Assembly (NCBI GenBank): GCA_025349905.2
Contig: MU624551.1
Location: forward strand, 1-64,000
Source of the DNA: Blastocladiella britannica
Taxonomy: Eukaryota; Blastocladiomycota; Blastocladiomycetes; Blastocladiales; Blastocladiaceae
Reading direction: 5' to 3'
Length of the DNA: 64,000 bases
Notes under the pieces: model-generated
Seen by the model: the letters and a program-made list of their open reading frames with translations, nothing else
Told to the model about the DNA's origin: nothing
Database searches by the model: none
Made by a program: the position numbers and the translations under genes
Shown: positions 10,691-19,517 of the stretch, one piece after another
How the letters are laid out: every line of letters begins with the position of its first letter
Numbering within the stretch: the first letter of the stretch is position 1

Positions 10691-13277
10691 TTAAACGTCC
10701 CACCCCTTGACCTGGAACCGTTCTGCCCACTCTAAAAAGTGCGCAATGTTCTTGAACACGGCCGGCGGGAAGTTGAGTCCCAGCGCCTCGGACTGCACTT
10801 TTGCCAGCCCGTACCGGCCAATGAGCTGGAAGATGGCCGATGCCAGCGGGTTGGGGAACTAGAGTACATGGTGAGCGATCACCGCTGTCAAAAATAATAG
10901 AACGAACATACCGTCAAGTCGCCATACACGCGGTACACGAGCGTGACGCTATGCCCTGGGATCGCCAGCATCCGCCCGACATTGTTCAACGTGGCCAGCA
11001 ACGCCGCCATTTCCGCGGCCTGTTCGCCCTGCGCCGCGTAATCGTCGGTCGCGAACGGATCCACCTGCAACGCCAGCAACCGCAGCGACGCTTTCGGCGA
11101 GTACCGAGCGTCCGTGGCGGCACGGTACGCTGCGCGCGCGTCCGATAGTTTGCCCAGCCGGCGGGCCAGGTCGCCCAAGTACTCCCACTCGGCCGCGGTG
11201 CGCTTGTACGCCAGCTGGTACTCGCGCGCATGCTGCTCCTCCGACTTCCACGCCATGTACACCCGCAGGTCCTCGTACAGCATCAGGAACAGGTCGTCGA
11301 GCCACCGCTCGCACAGCCGCTTGTGCGAGAACGCCGACAAAAGCTTGTTGGACGAGCCCGTGTTGGCCGTGGGTGCGCCGCTGGCTCCACCGCCAGAAGT
11401 GGTGTCGCGCGCGGCCTGCGTTTGTTTGGCCCACAGATCAGCGCGGGCCGCACGCTCGCGCTCGGCCGCCGCCGCCGACTTGGCGTCCTGCGGCTGCGCG
11501 CCCACCACGCCGCCGTCAACGCCACCGGCCGCGGGGGACTCGGGAAGCTGCTCGGCGGCTGCCTGGTTCGCTACCGGATCCACCGACTCTTCGGCCAGTG
11601 GGGACCGCGGCGACGTGCCGCCGGGCTTGCCCGCTGTGGTGGTGGATGTGCCCAGTGGCGTCGGAATCCCGGCAATCGGGGTCGTTACGTCCGGGACATG
11701 GTCCACAGCCACGGGCATGAGCTCTTCTTCTTTCACTTGGCGGTATTCGTCTGGTTTTAAATGGCAAGTCAGTTGCCAAGAGCTCATACGAAAAAAAAAA
11801 AAAAAGCAAAGTGGCAATACCCTCCATCACAAAGACACTTGCGCGGTGTCCCAGCAGCTCCTCCCAGCCGCACTTTTCCACGATCCGCGCCAACAGCGCG
11901 TACGCGCGGCGGAACGTGCCACGAAGCGACTCGGCGCGCAACGGCGTGAGCGACTGCGTGTCATTATCAGCGTAATCGCCGAGCATGAGCTCCTCGTGGC
12001 CCGGGAACCAGGTGCGCAACGGCTCGGGCATCATCGGCAGCTCGCGCTGCGGGTGCACAAACATCGGGCACGAGTTGAGCGCCAGCAGTGCCATCGGCCA
12101 GTCGCCCACCGCCGTGTAACATTCGGTGAGTTTCTGCCACGACGTGAACTCCAGGGGCGCGGTGTTGACCAGCCTTTTGGCCACCGACAACGCGGTGTCG
12201 TCCTTGTCCTTCTTTTGCAGCAGCTCCACTTGCGCCAGAAGAACGGGCGTGCTGTTCGGATTGGCCATCAGCGTCTGGTACAGCAGCCGCACGGCCTTGG
12301 CGTCGGCGTCGGCCCGAATGTACGCTTCGGCCAGCAGCGCGGCGACACTGGCGTCCATCGGCAGCAGCTCGCGCCAGAAATCGGCCAGCACGTCCCACCG
12401 GTTGGACCCGACCCCAAAGTACTGCGTGAGCGCGTGCACCAATACGTTGGCGGTCAGCGACGCCACTTGAATGTCGCCCACGGGACCCAGCTGCCACGCC
12501 CGCGGGAACACGTCGCGCGCGGCTTCCAGGAACCGCGTCTCCACGTCCAGATCGGGGAGCGGGTCGACGCGACGCAGACCCGCGGGGGCGGGAGGGTACA
12601 CGTCGGCCGGGTTGGCGTCGATCAGCATTGCGCGGAGCACGGCCGAGACAAACAGTTCGGCCCAGAACGTGGGCGACGAGTCGGGGTGGATGGCGACCCG
12701 TTTGCCGGCCCTTTTTTTTTTGGTTTTCAAATTGAGTGGGCGTACCGCCTAAAGATAAAAACGAAAGGACGTATACCGGTTGACGCCATAGACATTGACG
12801 CCGCCAGGGATCCGCACCTCGACGCGCACGTCAATCGACGCAAACGCATTGTACGTGCAGTACACGCCCGACTTGATCCGGAACGTGTTGGTGGACGACG
12901 CGGCGGCCCCACCAAACCACGACGACGACTTGCTGGCGGCGTTGGCCGAGTCCATGGCATAGTTGAGCGAGTTGATGTACGCGGCCAGCGCGCCGGGCGA
13001 AGACGCATCTACGCCCGTCACGTAGTGGTAGCTGGTCACGTCCTTTTATTTATTTCTTTTGGGTGAGTTTATTGCTTTTGTGCTGTGCGCGTATTGGTAC
13101 GCTCGAGATAATTATTACCTTGTGCAGCTTGGCATTGGTTTTCACCAGGTGGCAGAGATCGGGCGGACCAAGTCGAAACTGCGGGAGCTGGTCGGTGCGG
13201 GCCACCAGCGACTCGCCCAGAGCTGTCTCAAACAGCTCGGGAATGTCGCGCAGGGTGTCAAGATTGGATGTTGACAT
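10691..13277 (-). CDS. Chs5/Arf1-binding protein (ChAPs family, Bch1/Chs6-like)
   Basis: Five exons (13277..13119, 13042..12777, 12710..11821, 11750..10912, 10858..10691) make 773 residues, close to the 700-750 usual for ChAPs. Features matching the family are PTFWAELFVSAVLRAML, the TPR-like helical repeats around LLAEAYIRADADAKAVRLLY, and the hallmark ALLALNSCPMFVHPQRELP. The C-terminus is NIAHFLEWAERFQVKGWDV. ChAPs are subunits of exomer, a coat that recruits Chs5 and Arf1 at the trans-Golgi to carry selected cargo such as chitin synthase to the plasma membrane. The region between exons 3 and 4 has an acidic/Pro-rich insertion. Introns are 53-76 nt; the 66-nt one ends in an A-rich AAAAG acceptor. 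Which paralogue this is cannot be decided. Confidence 0.82.
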
Positions 13278-13491
13278 TGATTTTTTTTTCTTTCAATTGC
13301 GTGGCAAAAGAGAGAAGTTGAGGCGGTGGGTGGCGGCCTCGGCGAAGCAAAACCGATTTCCCAAACAGATCACGACTACATTTATAAATTTACGGTTACA
13401 TGGTTGGATTACCAAAAAGGAAGAGAGGATATGAAGATCCTGCTCTCTTTGGTCTGAGATGTGGAGGCACTCTTTCAAATCTTGTAAACTG

Positions 13492-13509
13492 AAAAAAAAA
13501 AAAAAAAAA
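13492..13509 (+). repeat. A18 tract abutting the PINCH start codon
   Basis: Eighteen consecutive A residues, the last being the A of the ATG at 13509. The predicted mRNA therefore has a poly(A) leader directly before its start codon. Rav1 in this window has the same arrangement. Confidence 0.85.
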
Positions 13510-14952
13510 TGGTCAAGTGCAGCGTCTGCCAGCTGGATACAGCCGGCCTTCCGTCGATCCTCGCCCTTGGACAAGTATTTCACGACTCGTGCTTCAAGTA
13601 ATTACACTATTTTTTTTCAGATTGGATCCCACGAAATCAACAGAAATTAACAAACAAACAGATGCTCGGCTTGCAAACAGTCATTCCCGGACGGCGCGTT
13701 CTACCAGCACGAGGGCCAGATCCTGTGCGAAAACGATTTCAACTCACTGTACTCGGACAAGTGCATCAAGTGCACGTTGCCAATCGACGGCGAGTGTGTG
13801 AACGCCCTTGGAGGCAAATTTCACCCCGGGTGTTTTCAGTGCACGCGGTGCCAGGTTCAGTTGAAATCGGGATTCATGAGGTATTTCATATTTTGCTGTA
13901 CACCAAAACTTTTTTCTCATTTTCATTGTTACTAGGTTTGACGAAAAGCCTTACTGCAAGACTTGCCATGATATTGTCGTGCGTGAAGGTATATACGCGC
14001 GAAAAAAAAAGGATCCTTGCTTTTAGCTCGATATTTAACTGCTTGATATGGAATAGAACAGGCCGTAATGGCCAATAATTGCCAAAGATGTAAAAAACCA
14101 ATTGACGGATCGCCCTTCATGTACCGTGGAAGCAAATACCATGTACGATCTCTGTTCATTCCCTGAGAGGATTGTTGATCCTAAACACTAGCAAACTATA
14201 GGCACACCACTTCAACTGCACCATGTGCAAGCAAGAGCTCGGAAATGACTGCAAAGAGCACGAGGGTAAACTGTACTGTCCCGAAGACTTTATCCGCGCC
14301 ACGGCCCCCGCTTGCTTTGGGTGCCGCAAACTGATCTTTGGAAACGTCATCAACTGCATGGGCAAGTCGTTTCACCCGGAACATTTCTGCTGCAACAAGT
14401 GCGACTCGCGATTCGATAGCGTGTTTTACGAGCACGCCGGCGCCGCTTTATGTGAGTTGCATTTCCGAGAGGCTACAGGTACTCGGTGCGCACGGTGTCG
14501 GAATGTGATCATGGGCGATGGTACCGTTGATTTTTTTTTGTTTTGTAATTGGGCCAATTGGTCTCACTGGCAAGACTGCAAAAAAAAAAACAGTGGTGGA
14601 AGCGGCAGGCGAGAAATGGTGCGCCGACCATTTCCTGTGCACAGGGTGCGACCGGTCACTTGCAGGCGAGAGTTACGGCGACTGGGACGGCCGGGCGATC
14701 TGTCCGTCATGTTTCTCGCGGCTCCCGACCAAAGTCAAGAAACGATTGAACGAGCACCGGCTGATCCTGGACAAGCGCCGAGCGCGCGCCAATAAAATCG
14801 GATCCACGACCGCGCTAGCTCCGCGGCCCGTTGCCGCAACAAACTTGGCGGCGGGCGTCAGCAAATCTACTAACGCTGTTAATGGGATCGGGACGCTGGC
14901 GCGTGGAGGAACGTTGGCACGGGGAGGGACGCTGGGTCGCGGTGGGGTTTAG
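13509..14952 (+). CDS. PINCH-like protein with five LIM domains
   Basis: Six exons (13509..13597, 13662..13880, 13936..13988, 14057..14142, 14202..14520, 14594..14952) encode 374 residues. Five LIM double zinc fingers follow in tandem: LIM1 about 4-56 (CSVCQLD), LIM2 62-120 (CIKCTLPIDGE), LIM3 130-187 (CQRCKKPIDG), LIM4 188-245 (CFGCRKLIFGNVINCMGKSF) and LIM5 250-307 (CARCRNVIMGDVVEAAGEKW). LIM5 is followed by CPSCFSRLPTKVKKRLNEH, matching the end of animal PINCH. The tail ends in three GTLARGG-type repeats. PINCH binds integrin-linked kinase through LIM1 and parvin joins them at integrin adhesions; most fungi lack this set. Acceptor choice for intron 3 was forced by frame (aatag rather than aacag). 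The five-LIM order and the LIM5 tail favour PINCH over paxillin or generic LIM proteins. Confidence 0.85.
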
Positions 14953-14999
14953 GATCCATTTCTTTAATTTTCCTTCCACATTTCACTGCATTGAGCAAT

Positions 15000-15535
15000 T
15001 CAGTCTCTTGTCGAAGCAAGCGCGCTGAGTCCAAGCACGCCAGAAACGATGGCGGCGCCAGTGAGCACATGAACGCGGGCAACAACTGGAACCGGAACAC
15101 GCATCGCCAGTGCCCGGTGGCGCATCCACATGGCCGCCGCCGACGTGCCCAACAGCCCACACCCGTAACGCGAGCGAAGGTGACTCTTGGTGATACTTGA
15201 CGCAGTTGTTCTTGTTGTTCTTGCAACCGGCCTTGTTGAGTCGGATGAAGGTGCCACTCGCGGTCGTGCGCAATAGACGTGGCAATCATGTCTCCCCCGG
15301 TAGTGCCAAATCCGGCAGTACCGGCAGACGCAGCCATTCGATGAAGAAAGCTTCCTTGAGGTCCTTGTGGCGCGAGCGTGCTGAGCGTGGGTACTGGAAC
15401 GGGCGGTTCCACCTCCATATCGTGGTTTGGGGATTGATACCCGGGTTTGAGGGGCCGGCCGAGGTGGTCGTGCGTCTCCGAGTAGTGGTGTGGAGTCTTG
15501 AACACCGCAAGGAAGGACGCGTCGTGGACGGGCAT
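15000..15535 (-). CDS. Small membrane protein, tandem paralogue with an unresolved frame change
   Basis: The ATG at 15535 opens a frame (MPVHDASFLAVFKTP...) rich in Pro and Gln. From about 15190 to 15000 another frame encodes LRSRYGCGLLGTSAAAMWMR and RVHVLTGAAIVSGVLGLSAL, clearly homologous to the C-terminal membrane region of the neighbouring gene at 15851. The two frames are joined either by an intron (possible donor gtctat at 15278 with aag acceptors near 15211-15230) or by an indel in the CAA-rich stretch. Read straight on, the first frame would run into the 3' end of PINCH. The homologous end is real; the joining, and so whether the gene is intact, is open. Confidence 0.5.
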
Positions 15536-15850
15536 TGTTGTTCTTTTGTGTATGTGTATGTGTACTTGTACTGTTGAATGAAGCGGGTCGTTGAAAGGGC
15601 AGGGCGAGCTTATCGCTTTTAAAGCAGACGAGCGTCGAAAAGTGAGCCAGGGATGCATGCCGACTGTGGCATACCTGGGCCTGTGGCTGCACCGCACTGC
15701 ACGCCTATGGCTTCTAGTTGATTGGTCTGCTGCAAGCTGGATCGGGCGAGCGATTCCGAAAGCGACCGGCGCGTGACACACTGCCCACTCGACACGACGT
15801 TTAAGAAAAAGCCAGAAAACAGCTTCATTACATTCCGCGGGAAAGACCTT
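15536..15850. other. Spacer between the two paralogous membrane-protein genes
   Basis: 315 nt between the start of one paralogue and the stop of the other, both on the minus strand. It must carry the promoter of the downstream copy. I see no conserved ORF or repeat. Confidence 0.5.
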
Positions 15851-16330
15851 TCAGAGCACAAGCGTCCCGAGCCCAAGCACGCCCGAAGCCAGCGCCACGC
15901 CTGTGAGCATGGGGATGCGAGCGGCGGGGATCATCGGCACGCGCATCGTCATGGCCTTTTGGCGCATGTACAGCGCGCCCGCCGAAGTGCCCAGCAAACC
16001 CAGTCCGGCTGCATGGCGCAGTGTGAATCCCGACGACTGTTGCTGCTGCTGGTACTGCGTCTCGCCATACTGCTGCTGCTGCTGATCCTGGACATGCCCC
16101 GAGTTACCACCAACCATCGAGCGGCCGATCGCGTGACCGACGGCCGATCCCACCGCCACACCCGTCGCGGTCGCCGCTACTTGCTTGAACAGGCTCGGTT
16201 GCTGCGGCGCCGGCGGGTGGTACTGCGGCGGAGGGGGTGCGTGGTGTTGCTGCGCGGGGGCACGGTGCGGCGCGGCCGAGGCCGACGTCGACGAGTACGA
16301 GCGAGAGGAGCCGCGGCTGGAGCGTGCCAT
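15851..16330 (-). CDS. Small membrane protein with CHCHD2-like glycine-zipper segment
   Basis: A single exon of 159 residues from the ATG at 16330. The N-terminus is Ser/Arg-rich, then Pro/Gln-rich, followed by LFKQVAATATGVAVGSAVGH, very like the conserved hydrophobic segment of mitochondrial CHCHD2/CHCHD10/Mix17. After a second Gln-rich stretch come two hydrophobic segments (AGLGLLGTSAGALYM and IPMLTGVALASGVLGLGTLVL). The twin CX9C (CHCH) module that follows in the family is missing: no cysteine pairs are present. A mitochondrial inner-membrane or intermembrane-space location is an inference from the zipper alone. The C-terminal half recurs in the adjacent gene, so this is a local duplication. 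Confidence 0.6.
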   Translation of the reverse strand: MARSSRGSSRSYSSTSASAAPHRAPAQQHHAPPPPQYHPPAPQQPSLFKQVAATATGVAVGSAVGHAIGRSMVGGNSGHVQDQQQQQYGETQYQQQQQSSGFTLRHAAGLGLLGTSAGALYMRQKAMTMRVPMIPAARIPMLTGVALASGVLGLGTLVL

Positions 16331-16425
16331 TCTTTCTTTTTATTATGAGTGAATGACTGGATTATTACAATTACAGTTGCGAATTTGAAAGGGAAAACAG
16401 TCGCATCACATCGCATTGGATCTAT

Positions 16426-17927
16426 TTATTCGACGCCCTTCCACGCCACGTGTCCACACCACCTGTCGACGGTCTGCATCAACCGGCTCACCGCCGCCGC
16501 ATCAACATTTACGTTGTTGCTATGCGGATGCAAGATGGACTGCACATCCATGCGCACCGTTAGGATCGTTTCCGGCGCAACCACAGACGGCGTCACCACC
16601 CGCCCGCCCAGCGCAACTACTCGCGCCCGTGCTGCACTCACCACCGCTTTCGCTGTGACTGCACACGGCGCCGTCACCGTGAGCACCGATCGGACGATAT
16701 CATCACCAGTGCTGGTGGTAGTGGCATCGCTCATGGCCAGCGTCACTGCTACCGAGCCTGGGCGCCGGCCACCGTGCGGGACATGGATCGAGAGCAAAGT
16801 GCATCCGGCAATCCCTCGTATTGGCGGTGGTATTGTTGGTGGTACTGCTGATGACGAGCCAGAAAATGCCAAAGGCGAACGGGCCAAGAGCGTCGGAATG
16901 ACGGTCAGAATGAGGTTCCAGGGTATCGACACCGCCAAGGTCGCGCCATAGACCACCTGCGGCCCGCTTGCCGCCTGCCTTGAACCGGTGTTGCTGCACC
17001 CGGCCGCACGCTCCAAGTGCGATCGGAGCGGATCGACGGGAATCGAGAATGGCAGTGCGAGCGGATGATGGTGCGCAAAATCGAGCACGTCCAGCGTGGT
17101 TTCGGCCAGTGGTACTGGAAGTCCCACTCTCGCTCCCTCCACTGCTAGCACGTAGCCCAGTGCCACCGTCACTTTGACTGGAAGCTGTAGTTCCGTCAAA
17201 TTGATTGAGACGTGGCATTCCCTGTCCAATTCAAGATGTGAGTAAGCCTCTAAGGCGAGAAAACGAATAAGGACAGGTACCAAGTTTGCTTGGCAGCAAC
17301 ATGCACGGCCGAGGCGAGCGAGATCGTGTGGGTCTGGTACCAGGACGAGGTCGGATGTATTGGGTGGAACTCGACCGTTACTATCAGAGGAAAAAGACGC
17401 GTGATATGAGTGCGACGGGACGCGTAATGTAACTGGGACAGAAATATTTTTTACACGATAAATGTCGTGCAGGCACACGCACGCCGGCCAGTACAATTGC
17501 AGGTGGCGACGCAGGATCGGTAGCTACCGTCAATGAATTTGCCGCAACACAAACGCGTACAAAGGGCGAAAGGTGACCCAGGGCCAGTGCTGGCGACGGA
17601 AGTAGCGCGGGCGATACCGTGACCAATGGCACGTCGATCCAGCCAGAAGTAGGGTCATTATGGACGGCACGCAGGGCGAACATGAGCCGAGACAGCACCG
17701 CGAGCTCTGCGATGGCGGCGTCGAGGGCCTAATCTTTGTGAAAATGAGATGAGTTAGAGGTTAAACCAGCGCGCGTTGGTTTCGTGGAAAAAATGGCGGA
17801 CCGCGTCCTCGGCGGCCAGGGCTGCCATGCGGGCATTCGCGCGCTCCACGCGGGCAGAGAGTGTTGTCAGATCGCTACCGTCGTCATCGCCCATGTCGGC
17901 ACGCGGTCGCTTGGCGGAGGGGATCAT
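16426..17927 (-). CDS. Hypothetical protein, multi-exon, first junction unresolved
   Basis: Three exons are well supported by frame and splice sites: 17728..17483, 17432..17281 and 17221..16426, giving about 398 residues to the stop at 16426. They include VEFHPIHPTSSWYQTHTISL and VKVTVALGYVLAVEG, beta-rich sequence with no family I recognise. Upstream, an ATG at 17927 opens a short helical frame (SARVERANARMAALAAED) that probably is exon 1. No clean GT donor restores phase with the acceptor at 17729: gtccgc at phase 0 gives a 73-nt intron, and a GC donor (gcgcgc) gives 46 nt. The start is divergent from the capping-protein gene, with 69 nt between the two ATGs. An alternative is initiation at an internal ATG in exon 2. 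Function unknown. Confidence 0.6.
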
Positions 17928-17996
17928 TCCTCTGAGTGGGCCACTCCTCTCTTTTGATTTGCAGTATTTACCAAAGAAAGAGAAAAAATATACAAA

Positions 17997-19227
17997 ATGG
18001 CCTCCCCCTCGCAGTCCGACCGCATTGCCATTGCCACCGCATTCGTTGCCCAGGCGCCGCCGGGAGAGCTGGCCGACGTGGTTACAGGTTTGTACATATA
18101 TGGTCAACTCTCAAGCAGCGTATACTAAAAGAATATGATGGTAATGTGCAGACGTCCGCGTGCTCTTTGACAATGAAGAGCTACTGGCACCCGAGCTGCC
18201 GACCGCGCTTGCCACATTCCACGCTGACCGGCTGACCGCGGTCCCAGTGCCGTGGGGTCAGCACAAGGTGCGCCACTTTCAAAAGCAAATTTATGATCGA
18301 TCAACCAACTTCACAACGATGAATGGTATAAAAATATGGAAAGGCCATCATCTGCGCACCCGCGGCCATTGACGAGGCCGCATACCGCTACCTCGATCCA
18401 CGCGCTGCCAAGTCCTTTACTTTTGATCCCGTCACTCTGGCCGTTTCGGCCGAGGAGGACGCTGAGCCGTCGTCCGCTGAGGCCATGCGGTACGTTACTG
18501 GGTTCATATTATTTCGTTATGTGACCTGACGTTTAATATAAAGCAAGGACCTCGAGTCGCACCTCGACACGTACTCGGCAGCACACTACCCGAACGGGAA
18601 TGCCGGCGTGTACGCGGTGGATCCCACCGAGTTCCATGTTGTGATTGCCAGCGAGAAGCTCAATGCGAGCAACTTTTGGTTTGTTCATTTATGTCTGCTA
18701 TGTTGTAGTTTCAACTCACCAATATGATAAAAGGAACGCGCAATGGCGCTCGCACTGGACATGGAAAGAGGGCAAGCTGCACGGGGACATGAGCGCGACC
18801 GTGCACTACTACGAGGACGGGAACGTGCAGCTGCACAACACGCACCAGGAAGCGATCGATGTTCCTGCCGATGTACTGATTTTTTTTCATCGTTATGGTG
18901 AAAAAAAAAATATGCGAGCTGACACGCAATGACAGAGTACGGCCGAGGCAGTGATCAAGGCCATCAAGAAGGCAGAGTCGGCGCGGCACAAGGCACTGCA
19001 CAGTGCGTACGCAGACATGAGCGAGAAGGTGTTCCGCGGGCTGCGACGTGCGCTGCCGTTGACGCGCACCAAGCTGGACTGGAACAAGGTATGTACTCTC
19101 GTTTTGATTTGAAGTTGAACTGATACTCACCATGAAATCGTTATAGATCGCCAACTACAAGGTCGGCGCCGAGCTGTCGGGCAAGGCTGCTGCTTCGTCC
19201 TCGTCGCCGACATCGTCCTCTCCTTGA
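17997..19227 (+). CDS. CAP1: F-actin-capping protein subunit alpha
   Basis: Seven exons (17997..18087, 18152..18267, 18344..18489, 18544..18678, 18734..18872, 18936..19088, 19147..19227) give 286 residues, the size of CapZ alpha. Diagnostic stretches are DVRVLFDNEELL, WTWKEGKLHGDMSATVHYYE and LRRALPLTRTKLDWNK just before the C-terminal IANYKVG. The alpha subunit pairs with beta to cap filament barbed ends in the cortex. All six introns are 54-76 nt, and phases are consistent throughout. A short Ser-rich tail replaces the usual terminal sequence. Family assignment is firm; the symbol follows yeast usage. Confidence 0.93.
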
Positions 19228-19305
19228 ATGCAGCGCTGATGTGATGATGTCACCTTTTTTTGTTTCACTCTTTTCACTTCACCGGTTGCCACTCTCTTTT
19301 TGGGC

Positions 19306-19503
19306 TATAATTTAGGTCATTACACGCTATAACGCATACATACACTGCATTTGAATTGCATACATAGTACTATACGCGGACGCTCTCTACGCTGCCATTG
19401 AGAGACGCCCACTACCAGTGCGATTTTCTCTCAAGGCATCCCATCGTACCCGAATCGCGATTGACTTGAGCCACTATAACACTATTATACAGCCTAAATT
19501 ATA
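19306..19503. repeat. 11-bp inverted repeat upstream of IRE1
   Basis: tataatttagg at 19306..19316 and its exact reverse complement cctaaattata at 19493..19503 flank about 176 nt of the spacer just before the IRE1 start at 19518. It could be a regulatory pair or chance in AT-richer DNA. Confidence 0.4.
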
Positions 19504-19517
19504 CGTGGTTCTCGCAA

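Noticed and set aside
15190..15200. An 11-nt intron (gtatcaccaag) to fix the frame of the small paralogue
   Set aside because: Far too short for splicing; a longer intron or an indel is more likely.
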